A stretch of DNA of 64,000 nt from positions 26,050-90,049 of the forward strand of contig DGRN01000010.1 in the NCBI GenBank assembly GCA_002391075.1, read 5' to 3'. The position numbers and the translations under genes are program-made. Position 1 is the stretch's first letter. Every line of letters begins with the position of its first letter. Below are positions 43,513 to 52,170 of this stretch, piece after piece. The DNA comes from Candidatus Saccharibacteria bacterium UBA4387 (GTDB taxonomy: Bacteria > Patescibacteriota > Saccharimonadia > Saccharimonadales > Saccharimonadaceae). Below the pieces are notes generated by a model. The model was not told the DNA's origin and did not search any database. It saw only the letters and a list, made by a program, of their open reading frames with translations.

Positions 43513-46071
43513 ATGAAATTTAGCAAAGCCTACGAGCCAAACGAATACGAGACGGACGTATACGCACTCTGGGAAAAATCCGGTGCTTTCCGACCAAAAT
43601 CAAACAACAAAGCCAAAAATTACTGCATCGTCATGCCGCCACCAAACGCCAACGGCAACCTTCACATCGGCCACGGTCTCACCATCGCCCTTGAAGACAT
43701 CCTTATTCGCTATCACCGCCTCAAAGGCGACAACACTTGGTACATTCCAGGCGCAGACCACGCCGGCTTCGAAACCTGGGTTGTCTACGAGCGCTACCTC
43801 GAGAGCAAACACAAAACCCGCTTCGATTACAGCCGCGACGAACTCTACGACCAGGTCTGGAATTTCGTCCACGAACAGCGCGGCAACATGGAGCTTCAAC
43901 TCCGCGCCCTCGGCGCCAGCTGTGACTGGGACAGCCTCACTTTTACGCTCGATCCAAAAGTCGTCTCAACCGTCTACGACACTTTTGAGAAATTCTATAA
44001 CGACAAACTCATCTATCGCGGCAAAAAGCTCGTCAACTTCTGCACCAAGCACCAAACCGCCTTCGCTGACATCGAAGTCACCCACAAAGAAGAGAAGGGC
44101 AAACTTTGGCGCATTGCTTACCCACTTGTCAATCCTACCGATGACCTCAAGGAAATCATCGTCGCGACCACCCGTCCAGAGACCATGCTTGGTGACGTCG
44201 CTGTAGCAGTCAACCCAAATGACGAACGCTACAAGAACATAATTGGACAGAATGTCAAGTTACCTCTGACAAACCGCGAAATTCCTATCGTCGCCGACGA
44301 ACACGCCGACATGAGCTACGGTACTGGCGCCGTCAAGATCACTCCAGCTCACGACCAAAACGACTACGAAGTCGCCCAGCGCCACGATCTCCCGATGATT
44401 ACTGTCATCGGTTTCGACGGCCGCATGACCGACGCAGCTGGCGACCATTATTCTGGCCTCACCACCGAAGACTGTCGCAAACAGGTCCTCAAAGACCTGG
44501 AAGAGCAGGGCTACCGCCGCGGCGAAGAAAACATTCTTCATGATGTTGGCCACTGCTATAAATGCGACACTGTCATCGAGCCACTCCTTCGCGAGCAATG
44601 GTTCGTCGACGTCAAGCCGCTCGCCCAAAAGGCCATCGAAGTCCTCAAGGCCGGCAAAATCAAATTCCATCCAGCCAACAAAAAGAAAGTCCTCATCAAC
44701 TACCTCGAGAACTTACGCGACTGGAACATCTCCCGCCAAATCCCGTGGGGTATCCCAATTCCAGCCTTCCAAAACGTCGACGATCCTTCCGATTGGATCT
44801 ACGACAACCGCGTCGACCAAACCGAAATCGAAATCAACGGCAAAACCTACCGCCGCGACGAAGACACCTTCGACACCTGGTTCAGCTCTGCCCAGTGGCC
44901 ATACATCACAACCAGCGAAGATCAAAAATTCTTCCCAACCTCGGTCATGGAAACTGGCGCCGACCTCCTATTCCAGTGGGTAGGGCGCATGATTATGCTC
45001 AGCCTTTACACCAAGGGCGACGTACCATTCAAAGACGTCTACATGCACGGCATGGTTCTCGACGAAAAAGGCCAAAAGATGTCCAAATCCAAAGGCAACG
45101 TTATTAACCCGCTCGACATCGTCAGTCAATACGGCTCCGACGCGCTTCGTCTCGGTCTCATCGCCAGCCGCAGCGCCGGCGTCAACCAGGCCTTCAGCAG
45201 CAGCAAAGTCATCGCCAGCCGCAACCTTTGCAATAAAATCTGGAACATTTCTCGCCTCGCTCAACAAATCGTCGACGAGAACACCAGCCCAGCCACCAAG
45301 CTCGAATGTCGCAGCCTTGGCGAAGACTGGATTTGCGACGAAATCAACCAGACCAGCAAAGAAATCCAAAAACTGCTCGACTCCTATCGTTTTGCCGAAG
45401 CCGGCGACCTCGTCTACGATCTCGTCTGGAACCGCTACGCCGACTGGTTCATCGAAAGTCAAAAACTCTGGAAGAACGTCCCGCTCATCCAATCAACTCT
45501 CGAGCAAATTCTTATCATCATGCACCCATTTGCTCCATTCGTCACCGAGACAATCTGGCAAAGCCTCAGCTGGACCGACGGCATGCTCATCAACCAACAG
45601 TGGCCAAAAGCCTACAAAGTCGACAAAACCAAAGCCGACCAATTCCGCGAGCTTATCGCCATCATCACCAACATCCGCAGCCACTTCCAGGCTCTTCCAG
45701 GCAACGACCGTTATCCTATCGCCTTTATCGACGACCAGCTCATGTACGACAATCAGCTCCTCATCCAGCACCTCACTAAGGCTCCGAGCGTCCCTCAAAT
45801 CAAAATCGAGGAAATCGGCGGTCTCCGCTTAGCCATCCCAGGCCACAACATCTACCTCCAAATTCCGGCCGACATCCACGCTAAGTACAAGGCGCAGCTC
45901 GAAGAAAATATCCTCAAGCTCGGCAACGAAATCAACACCCTTGAGGCTCGCCTCCGCAATCCAAAGTACGTCGAACGCGCGCCAAAAGAACTCGTTGAAG
46001 AAACCCACAACCAACTCGCCACCAAAGAGGATCTCCTCGCCAAAATGAAAGACGAGCTCGAGTTAATCTAA
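43513..46071 (+). CDS. valS: Valine--tRNA ligase
   Basis: Class I synthetase charging tRNA-Val, 852 aa. PPPNANGNLHIGHGL holds HIGH (near residue 50), GADHAGFETW follows, the editing domain contains ATTRPETMLGDVAV and YGTGAVKITPAHD, and QKMSKSKGN is the KMSKS loop near residue 521. WFSSAQWP and the anticodon-binding helices follow, and a C-terminal coiled coil ends the protein, as usual for ValRS. Complete, with its own terminator. Confidence 0.97.
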   Translation: MKFSKAYEPNEYETDVYALWEKSGAFRPKSNNKAKNYCIVMPPPNANGNLHIGHGLTIALEDILIRYHRLKGDNTWYIPGADHAGFETWVVYERYLESKHKTRFDYSRDELYDQVWNFVHEQRGNMELQLRALGASCDWDSLTFTLDPKVVSTVYDTFEKFYNDKLIYRGKKLVNFCTKHQTAFADIEVTHKEEKGKLWRIAYPLVNPTDDLKEIIVATTRPETMLGDVAVAVNPNDERYKNIIGQNVKLPLTNREIPIVADEHADMSYGTGAVKITPAHDQNDYEVAQRHDLPMITVIGFDGRMTDAAGDHYSGLTTEDCRKQVLKDLEEQGYRRGEENILHDVGHCYKCDTVIEPLLREQWFVDVKPLAQKAIEVLKAGKIKFHPANKKKVLINYLENLRDWNISRQIPWGIPIPAFQNVDDPSDWIYDNRVDQTEIEINGKTYRRDEDTFDTWFSSAQWPYITTSEDQKFFPTSVMETGADLLFQWVGRMIMLSLYTKGDVPFKDVYMHGMVLDEKGQKMSKSKGNVINPLDIVSQYGSDALRLGLIASRSAGVNQAFSSSKVIASRNLCNKIWNISRLAQQIVDENTSPATKLECRSLGEDWICDEINQTSKEIQKLLDSYRFAEAGDLVYDLVWNRYADWFIESQKLWKNVPLIQSTLEQILIIMHPFAPFVTETIWQSLSWTDGMLINQQWPKAYKVDKTKADQFRELIAIITNIRSHFQALPGNDRYPIAFIDDQLMYDNQLLIQHLTKAPSVPQIKIEEIGGLRLAIPGHNIYLQIPADIHAKYKAQLEENILKLGNEINTLEARLRNPKYVERAPKELVEETHNQLATKEDLLAKMKDELELI

Positions 46072-46084
46072 GGGCAGGGCACAG

Positions 46085-46116
46085 AAAAAAATAGCACTTC
46101 ACCGGTGCTATTTTTC
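46085..46116 (+). terminator. valS terminator
   Basis: AATAGCAC pairs with GTGCTATT, followed by TTT. Confidence 0.85.
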
Positions 46117-46135
46117 ATACTCACCCCTGACAACC

Positions 46136-46164
46136 TTGACATTTTTGCAAATCTGTGCTATAAT
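46136..46164 (+). promoter_or_regulatory. Promoter of the 145-aa protein
   Basis: TTGACA (46136-46141), 17-nt spacer, TATAAT (46159-46164), both perfect, with TGC before the -10. Confidence 0.9.
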
Positions 46165-46210
46165 AGTAGTATCCGCCTATCCGCCCAATTCCCAGGAGGT
46201 GCACATTATT

Positions 46211-46648
46211 ATGACCATACAAATGACGAGGCATCCGGGCAGTTCCCGGATCGAACCACCACCAACCACACCCGACATTCAGGTTCGCGGCGCCCCGCTC
46301 CCCGTACAGCCCATCACGCATCAAGATTACATCGATGCCGCTAAATGGGCAGAGCAATTCGTTATCGCTCACGGCCTGACCGTCGAAAACGTCCGCATCA
46401 CGTCGACTATCGACGAAATGCCCGACAAGATAGACCAGCTTAAAATGGCCTATCAACTCGACATCAACACCGCTCTCTTCCTCACAATCTGGCACGAGGA
46501 GGACGAATACCTCGCTATTTGCAAAAAAATCGTCAACTGGGCTGACGTCCTCAAAGAAAGCCGCTATGCACAACACTATCTCCTCAACGGAGTAGTTTAC
46601 TGGCTCCAATACGTCAACCCAATCCGTGCGCGCAGGCTATATCGCTAA
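46211..46648 (+). CDS. Unrecognised protein (145 aa)
   Basis: MTIQMTRHPGSSRIEPPPTTP is a probably disordered start; the rest is helical and acidic (HQDYIDAAKWAEQFVIAHG, LDINTALFLTIWHEEDEYLAICKKI) and ends RARRLYR. No family is recognised and no membrane helix is seen. The start is set by CAGGAGGTG just upstream; a longer frame would begin inside the -35 box. It has a consensus promoter and a terminator, so strong expression is likely. Confidence 0.65.
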   Translation: MTIQMTRHPGSSRIEPPPTTPDIQVRGAPLPVQPITHQDYIDAAKWAEQFVIAHGLTVENVRITSTIDEMPDKIDQLKMAYQLDINTALFLTIWHEEDEYLAICKKIVNWADVLKESRYAQHYLLNGVVYWLQYVNPIRARRLYR

Positions 46649-46660
46649 CTACGCACGCAT

Positions 46661-46692
46661 AAAAGCCCCTCGCAATATGCGGGGGCTTTTAA
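46661..46692. terminator. Bidirectional terminator between the 145-aa and HIT genes
   Basis: AAAAGCCCC...CGC pairs with GCG...GGGGCTTTT, with T runs on both strands. Confidence 0.85.
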
Positions 46693-46703
46693 TATCCAAA
46701 TAT

Positions 46704-47078
46704 TTAAAACGCCAACTTTTCTGCTATCGCCTTAAACTCATCTTCCGTCAAGGACAAAACACGCCCATATTCCCAAGTCTCGTCCATCGGCATCAAGTGC
46801 ACATGCGCGTGCGGCACATCCGTCCCCATCACTTTCATCACCACACGTCGCCCGGTCACTTCCTCCATATGTGCCGCCACTTTTTTCACGGCCGCCCACA
46901 ACGCATGATAATCCTCGTCACTCAGCTCATAAATCTTATCAACTTCCACCTTCGGCACCACCAGCGTATGTCCCTTCGTCTCCGGATTAATATCCAAAAA
47001 CGCAAAAGTCTTCTCATCTTCATAAATCTTATAGCTCGGAATTTCTCCAGCAATAATTCGCGTAAAAATACTCGCCAT
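46704..47078 (-). CDS. HIT-family nucleotide-binding hydrolase
   Basis: MASIFTRIIAGEIPSYKIYED starts a Hint-type histidine-triad protein; HTLVVPKVEVD and the triad HAHVHLMP near the end are diagnostic. Family members hydrolyse adenosine phosphoramidates or similar nucleotide conjugates. At 124 aa the size is typical. The start follows AAAAGGAG; an in-frame GTG 6 nt upstream is less likely. Monocistronic. Confidence 0.94.
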   Translation of the reverse strand: MASIFTRIIAGEIPSYKIYEDEKTFAFLDINPETKGHTLVVPKVEVDKIYELSDEDYHALWAAVKKVAAHMEEVTGRRVVMKVMGTDVPHAHVHLMPMDETWEYGRVLSLTEDEFKAIAEKLAF

Positions 47079-47155
47079 ATTCACTCCTTTTCTTAAATTA
47101 TATCAAACCGCCAAGTCCAAATATGCCATAATAAAGATATAACCTGAGGAAAGAC

Positions 47156-48250
47156 ATGAATAAAGAAAACACGCCCCAAAATTACGAACAAAACGCAGCC
47201 GGCAACGCCAACCCTTGGCAAAAACTGGCCGAAGAAGTTCCACCTTTTAGCGCCAAAACCGACGCCGAACCGACAAAACCAAAAACTTTCATCAATGACG
47301 AGGGACTAGAGCTAATCCAAACTTACGACATGCCAGTCTCTACCGAAGAGCAAAAGCTCGCCTATCTCGGCGCTACCCTAGACAACGCAACGCAACGGCT
47401 CCAAAAACAAATCGAAAACGCCATCGAAGACGACGACAATAATGAAGCCGAGTTCCAAAAAGACGAACTCAAAAAAATCGAACGCCAGCAAACAATCCTT
47501 CTAGAACGCGTCAATCCAGATGAGCCAGGCGGCGTGCTTGGCAGCCTCAGAAGACAAAGAAACCAACTCGGCGAACGCATCCATAACCACCCCGAAATGT
47601 CCGACTCCGCCAAAGAATCTGCCTTCAACGACCTTTTTGCATATAACAACCTCATCGGCACGCTCGAATTGCAGCTCGCCGACAATAATCCGGACTACTT
47701 CTCAAAAGATAACCTCAGCAAAAAACTCATGCAAGATGCCGAGCAAGCCGAAAAAGCGATCAAAAAATCAATGACCGATTCATATTTTGATGAAAACGGC
47801 CAACTGCGCAAACTTCCAGAAGGGCAACAGCAACGCACTCCAGAAACCGACATCGCCGAAGCAAACCTAGCCCAAGCCAACCAAGACATCAAAACTTTCC
47901 AGCTCATCATGCAAGACTTCGAAAACCCCACCGATACTGCTTACGCTTACGAAAAAACTGCCGTCCAGCCAGCCATCGAATCTTTCATCCAGCAACGCAC
48001 TACTCAAATCGACCAACTTTCCGCCGCCGCGCGCAATCTCCCGCACGATTCACCAGCCTTCACCGCCAACCTCGCACAACGTCGCGCCCTCGCGAAAGAA
48101 CGCAGCTCCGCCAAGCGTATCGCCGCAAAATACTTCAAACCAATCACCGAAACTCCAAAAACATCCACAACCACCACAACCGAATCCCCAAAACATTTCG
48201 AGCAGCAACAAGAACAGCAATACGGCCAATCCAACGAAATCTCTATGTAG
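47156..48250 (+). CDS. Unrecognised coiled-coil protein (364 aa)
   Basis: Hydrophilic and mostly helical. A disordered N-terminus (NAAGNANPWQKLAEEVPPF) leads into Glu/Lys/Gln-rich helices (AYLGATLDNATQRLQKQIEN; ELKKIERQQTILLER), and the tail is Thr/Gln-rich (TSTTTTTESPKHFEQQQEQQ). No membrane helix or signal peptide is present. It has a GAGGAAA SD 6 nt before the ATG, a weak CATAAT -10 and its own terminator. A structural or scaffold role is a guess. Confidence 0.6.
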   Translation: MNKENTPQNYEQNAAGNANPWQKLAEEVPPFSAKTDAEPTKPKTFINDEGLELIQTYDMPVSTEEQKLAYLGATLDNATQRLQKQIENAIEDDDNNEAEFQKDELKKIERQQTILLERVNPDEPGGVLGSLRRQRNQLGERIHNHPEMSDSAKESAFNDLFAYNNLIGTLELQLADNNPDYFSKDNLSKKLMQDAEQAEKAIKKSMTDSYFDENGQLRKLPEGQQQRTPETDIAEANLAQANQDIKTFQLIMQDFENPTDTAYAYEKTAVQPAIESFIQQRTTQIDQLSAAARNLPHDSPAFTANLAQRRALAKERSSAKRIAAKYFKPITETPKTSTTTTTESPKHFEQQQEQQYGQSNEISM

Positions 48251-48269
48251 CAATCGAACAGACCACAAA

Positions 48270-48297
48270 AACGAGACCCACACCGGGTCTCTTTTTC
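48270..48297 (+). terminator. Terminator of the 364-aa gene
   Basis: GAGACCC pairs with GGGTCTC, followed by TTTTTC. The reverse strand has AAAA after the stem and can stop the tRNA-Ser transcript. Confidence 0.85.
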
Positions 48298-48303
48298 ATA
48301 ATC

Positions 48304-48391
48304 TGGCGGAAGCGAGAGGATTCGAACCTCCGAGACATTGCTGCCCACACGATTTCGAGTCGTGCGCCTTCAACCACTCGGCCACGCTTCC
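48304..48391 (-). tRNA. tRNA-Ser(CGA)
   Basis: On the minus strand the acceptor is GGAAGCG/CGCTTCC with discriminator G and encoded CCA. The anticodon loop CTCGAAA lies between ACGA-type stem strands, a long variable arm is present, and the T-arm is GGTTCGAATCC. CGA reads UCG. Confidence 0.95.
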
Positions 48392-48429
48392 ACCTCTAAT
48401 CATAGCACATTCTCGCCCCCATTAACAGA

Positions 48430-50229
48430 CTAGCGCCGCGATTTAATATAGTTCCGAACTAGCTCAATCCGCCGCACATACGGCCACATCGAAATATATT
48501 CCGCCCCTGTCGAAACTTTCACTTTATCTTTCACATCATGATCCGCCGCCACACCAGCGCGTACCGGCAATTCATACAACGGCGTCGCCACATCACCGCA
48601 CTTCACGAACGACGCCCTCACACCAAACGAATTCACCGGGCTCACCGCCATTTCAGCATGCGACAACCAAGCCCGCCCCTTATCATCTTCCGAAAAAGTA
48701 TAAATCAACTGCCCATCCAGCGATCGCAAAGCCCGCTGCGTAATAATACAGCTCGTCTCATTTTTCTCCTGCCAGCTCGCCACTACGTTCAGATAATCCG
48801 GCAAAATCCCCTCGTCTATCACCATTTTCTCTGGCCGTTCGCGCATATTATCGCCACCAACGCCGCCAGCGTGGCTCAGCTCCATCGTTGCGCCCCTATC
48901 TGTCTCTTGAAAAACCGCACTTCGTCGCGGCGAACGCAAATAGGTCTGCGCCGACGGAATTCTTTGCGCCGTCCCCAACGCCAACAATCTCTTATCCAAC
49001 TCGCCAGTCTGCGCCAATACGCCAGACGCTTCTACTCGCGCCAAGGCAATCTGCAAAGAAAAGGGCAACACAAATTGTTCCACCAACTGCGCCACCCCCG
49101 CACCAAAACGCAACATCTTCCCATCACGCGCCAGCACATAATCCGGCAACAATCGCCAATTCTCGCGCGCCACCCCCTTAAAAAAGCTCACAACACGCCA
49201 AAACGTCCCTGCGTTCACATAACCAATAATTACATTCTCGCCATCCACCGACATCATTTTCGACAACGCAATATTGCGCCCGTCACAAGCACACATCCAA
49301 CTCGGCGACAAGTCCGCCATTTCCAACATCTCTATCGTCAACTTCTGCTCGCCATCACTCGTCGCGTAAAGCCCACTACAAATGCCTGTATATAATTCAT
49401 CGCCAGACTCGACCACTTTGCCACCCAGCAAGCCATTACTATGTTCGCGCATATATTGCGCCGCCAAGTCATTCACCTCAATCTGCGACGCCCGCAAAAC
49501 CGTCATCGAATTATCTGGATTCAGCTCAAATATATCGCCATAGCCATTTGTCAACAAAACCTCATTCGGATTTGCCTTAATTCTCAAATCATCAGACTCC
49601 GCCACTTTCGGCAACGGAGCAATCTCTTTTTTCTCCGGCTCGACAGCCCCAATCGGCTCTTCCGCCACAGCATCTTCCACCGCAGCCTCGTCGGCAGTCT
49701 TTTTACCAAATTTCTCCCGCGCTTCCGCCTTCAAATCGACAAAAGCCATCCAGTAATCATACTGCCGACCATAAAGAGACTTCTCGAATGAGTCCATCCC
49801 ATCAAAAAGCTCTTTATATTTTTCGCCACCCAACTCCTTATGCGCCTTTTGACGCAACGCGCCCAAAGATTTCCCAAAATCTTTCGCAGAAGGATACAAT
49901 CGTAAGACATTTCTGAACGTCTCAATATTGGCCGCATTCCCATCTGCGCCCAAACCGCCCACAAACGCAAGCATATTGCGCCCCTCTGGCGTCATCCGCT
50001 CAAAAATTACCTCATCTCCATGAATATCGCTTGGCCTCAGCACCGCGCACGAAATCTTCTCTCCATTCTCGTTCGTGATTTCTTTCGCAAAAAGTTTACG
50101 CAAAATCACATCGCGCTCCTCCTCGCTAATCGCAAAATCGCGCACTCGAATATTCCGAATATCTCCAGTCAAAAGCACTTTAATCACGCGCCGCTTAAAC
50201 GCCGCACGCTCGTCCACCTCGTTATTCAT
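48430..50229 (-). CDS. Unrecognised protein (599 aa)
   Basis: A large soluble-looking protein without signal peptide or obvious membrane helix. The N-terminal 150 residues are helical and charged, then comes an Ala/Glu/Val-rich linker (AAVEDAVAEEPIGAVEPEKK). The second half is mixed alpha/beta with repeated strand-like text (GYGDIFELNPDNSMTVL, SWMCACDGRNIAL), ending in a basic tail (NYIKSRR). No catalytic motif is recognised. TAAAAT lies 7 nt before the ATG without an SD. It is flanked by tRNA genes on the same strand and appears to be a single-gene unit. Confidence 0.6.
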   Translation of the reverse strand: MNNEVDERAAFKRRVIKVLLTGDIRNIRVRDFAISEEERDVILRKLFAKEITNENGEKISCAVLRPSDIHGDEVIFERMTPEGRNMLAFVGGLGADGNAANIETFRNVLRLYPSAKDFGKSLGALRQKAHKELGGEKYKELFDGMDSFEKSLYGRQYDYWMAFVDLKAEAREKFGKKTADEAAVEDAVAEEPIGAVEPEKKEIAPLPKVAESDDLRIKANPNEVLLTNGYGDIFELNPDNSMTVLRASQIEVNDLAAQYMREHSNGLLGGKVVESGDELYTGICSGLYATSDGEQKLTIEMLEMADLSPSWMCACDGRNIALSKMMSVDGENVIIGYVNAGTFWRVVSFFKGVARENWRLLPDYVLARDGKMLRFGAGVAQLVEQFVLPFSLQIALARVEASGVLAQTGELDKRLLALGTAQRIPSAQTYLRSPRRSAVFQETDRGATMELSHAGGVGGDNMRERPEKMVIDEGILPDYLNVVASWQEKNETSCIITQRALRSLDGQLIYTFSEDDKGRAWLSHAEMAVSPVNSFGVRASFVKCGDVATPLYELPVRAGVAADHDVKDKVKVSTGAEYISMWPYVRRIELVRNYIKSRR

Positions 50230-50288
50230 TAACTCTATTTTATAACATTTATGCTTTTTCTACTAGCCAAGCCGCCAAAAGAGCAACA

Positions 50289-50313
50289 AAAAACACCCGC
50301 AAAAGGTGTTTTT
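50289..50313 (-). terminator. tRNA-Arg terminator
   Basis: AAAAACACC pairs with GGTGTTTTT, giving a T run on the minus strand 15 nt after the tRNA. Confidence 0.8.
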
Positions 50314-50327
50314 CAAAATTCAAATTA

Positions 50328-50404
50328 TGGTATGCCCGATACGATTCGAACGTACGACCTTCAGCTCCGCAAGCTGACGCTCTATCCATCTGAGCTACGG
50401 GCAC
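50328..50404 (-). tRNA. tRNA-Arg(GCG)
   Basis: On the minus strand: acceptor GTGCCCG/CGGGCAT (one G-T pair), D-arm GCTC...GAGC, anticodon stem TCAGC/GCTGA with loop TTGCGGA, T-arm GTACG-TTCGAAT-CGTAT, discriminator A and encoded CCA. Position 34-36 reads GCG, decoding CGC and CGU. Most bacteria read these codons with ACG modified to inosine, so this anticodon is unusual. Confidence 0.92.
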
Positions 50405-50513
50405 ATATGTGGTTGTAATCACCTCGGAAGGCGATTGCATCCACTCTAAAAATTAAATGTGCATCGCACTTGCGCGTGATAGATAGATTATAGCACATTT
50501 TCCTCAATAATGC

Positions 50514-50519
50514 TATACT
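50514..50519 (+). promoter_or_regulatory. -10 box of the Mur-like/amidinohydrolase pair
   Basis: TATACT preceded by TGC (extended -10), 8 nt before the ATG. Confidence 0.55.
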
Positions 50520-50527
50520 GAAATTAT

Positions 50528-51259
50528 ATGGCGAACAATGCAACAAAATCCAGTTTGAAACCAAAACTCCAAAAAGCCAAAGCTAAGTTTTTTTCGACCT
50601 ATTACAGCAATCCGGCGAAAGACCTTAAAATCATTGTCGTAACCGGCGATAACGGACGCGAAATCGTCGCCCACTACCTTCAAGAAATTATCAAAAATCG
50701 AGACGCCAAGACCGGCCTCATTCTCGACCCACAGAGCACATCTTCGCTCTACAAGGATCTCTACCACGTCTGGCGCACCGGCGCAGACTACGTTGTCATC
50801 ACCACGCAGGCTCACGCACTCGCCAACCATCTCTTCTATGGCATGCCTATTTACGCCGCAATTCTCACCGACACTCAGGCAGAGCAACCCAGCGTCATGA
50901 CCAGCGAAATTTCCGCCACTGATGCCAAAGCCATCCTCTTCAACAAAGAGCCAGTCTTCAGCATCCTTAGTCGCGAAAACCCAAACTACGACATCTTCGC
51001 AAAATTCCCGTCCAAGACCGCCACGCTCAGCTACGGACGCGACCGCAACGCCGATCTCCGCATTAATCGCTCCAAAGTTTACAAAGTTGGCACCGAGGCT
51101 AACATTACCTTCAAAGGCGAAAGCTACGATGTCGCTACTTACGTCACCAGCGAAGACGCCGTAAATTACATGGCCGCCGCCGCTCTCACTGCCGCTGCCA
51201 TGGATTTCAGCTCCGACTTCATCGTCGACGGTATTTCTAACTACGAACCACAAGCATAA
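50528..51259 (+). CDS. Degenerate Mur-ligase paralogue (probable pseudoenzyme)
   Basis: Aligns by eye along its length to the N-terminal and central part of the MurE-type ligase at 61485. IIVVTGDNGREI (39-46) stands where that protein has the P-loop TGTNGKTT; ADYVVITTQAHALANHLFYG matches AEYLVLELTSHALAQYRDLG; IYAAILTD matches IDVAVMTN, but the following metal-site HEHLDYH is lost. The C-terminal ligase domain is absent (243 aa). The P-loop Lys is replaced, so ATP-driven ligation is unlikely. It overlaps the amidinohydrolase start by 1 nt. Role unknown; it may bind a substrate or partner of cell-wall synthesis. Confidence 0.75.
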   Translation: MANNATKSSLKPKLQKAKAKFFSTYYSNPAKDLKIIVVTGDNGREIVAHYLQEIIKNRDAKTGLILDPQSTSSLYKDLYHVWRTGADYVVITTQAHALANHLFYGMPIYAAILTDTQAEQPSVMTSEISATDAKAILFNKEPVFSILSRENPNYDIFAKFPSKTATLSYGRDRNADLRINRSKVYKVGTEANITFKGESYDVATYVTSEDAVNYMAAAALTAAAMDFSSDFIVDGISNYEPQA

Positions 51260-52110
51260 TGATTAATCAAAAACTTCTCGTATCAGGCGCAGATTTTTTC
51301 GCCGACGATTTCAAAATCAACCCATATTATTCCCAAACTACCATTAATCTCGAAAACGCCAAGCGCGAGCACGCCACCCTCATCAACTGTTTCAAGCAAG
51401 CCAATATCGAAATCGTCAAAGTTGATCCACCAAAAGACTGCCAAGACGGCGTCTATACCGCCAACTGGGCGCTCGTCCGCAACGGCCTTGCCGTCATGTC
51501 TAGTCTGCCGCAAGCCCGCAAAGCCGAAGAACCCTACGCTGAACAAATTTTGCGCGAGCAGGGCATAAAAACTTTGCACGTTCCCGATGGCCTCCTATTT
51601 TCTGGTCAAGGTGACGCCCTCATTTGCGGCGACTATCTTTTTGCCGGCTCTGGCTACCGCTCCGACCCAGCGGCGCAACAATTCGCCGCCGAAACCCTCG
51701 GTCTCAAACTCATCCAGCTCCACGCCATCCCACAAACCAACCCAGACGGCACGCCACACATCAACCCAGAAACAAACCACGCCGACAGCTTCTTCTATGA
51801 TCTCGACCTCGCACTCAGCGTCATCGACGACCACACCATCGCCTACTGCCCAGAAGCCTTCGACGAAGCATCGCGCTCAAAGCTCGAATCCATCCCGGAC
51901 CTCGACAAAATTCTCGTCGACCAGCAAGAATGCACCGATGGTTTCGCCTGCAATCTCGTCAGCACCGGCAAAACCGTCATCATGTCCGCTCGCGCCCCAA
52001 AGCTCCAATCCGCCCTCGAAGCACGCGGCCTCAAATGCCTCACTCCAGAAATCAAAGAGCTCAAAAAGGGCGGGGGATACATCCGCTGTATCAGCCTCTG
52101 GCTCAGCTAA
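51259..52110 (+). CDS. Amidinotransferase/DDAH-family hydrolase
   Basis: Guanidine-group-modifying enzyme fold, 283 aa. DGVYTANWALV matches the substrate-binding Asp region (usual D..FTAN), FSGQGDAL the GEGD-like loop, ADSFFYDLDLAL the HxDxxxxxLD-type catalytic region with the His replaced, CNLVSTG the DDAH core strand, and GGGYIRCISLWLS holds the expected nucleophile Cys277. Family reactions convert methylarginine, arginine, citrulline or agmatine derivatives. The N-terminal ATG overlaps the Mur-like gene's stop, so both are cotranslated. Substrate not determinable. The altered His in the catalytic region should be checked by alignment. Confidence 0.82.
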   Translation: MINQKLLVSGADFFADDFKINPYYSQTTINLENAKREHATLINCFKQANIEIVKVDPPKDCQDGVYTANWALVRNGLAVMSSLPQARKAEEPYAEQILREQGIKTLHVPDGLLFSGQGDALICGDYLFAGSGYRSDPAAQQFAAETLGLKLIQLHAIPQTNPDGTPHINPETNHADSFFYDLDLALSVIDDHTIAYCPEAFDEASRSKLESIPDLDKILVDQQECTDGFACNLVSTGKTVIMSARAPKLQSALEARGLKCLTPEIKELKKGGGYIRCISLWLS

Positions 52111-52133
52111 TCCCGTCTCCAAAACGCTCACGC

Positions 52134-52164
52134 TTGCATTCATCCCGCGCACTCGTTGTATAAT
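52134..52164 (+). promoter_or_regulatory. Promoter of structured RNA 1
   Basis: TTGCAT (52134-52139) and TATAAT (52159-52164) with a long 19-nt spacer. Transcription would begin near 52171. Confidence 0.55.
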
Positions 52165-52170
52165 TATTGC

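Noticed and set aside
46136..46210. Longer N-terminus for the 145-aa protein (start at TTG 46136)
   Set aside because: That start codon is part of the -35 box of its own promoter; the ATG after CAGGAGGTG is far better.
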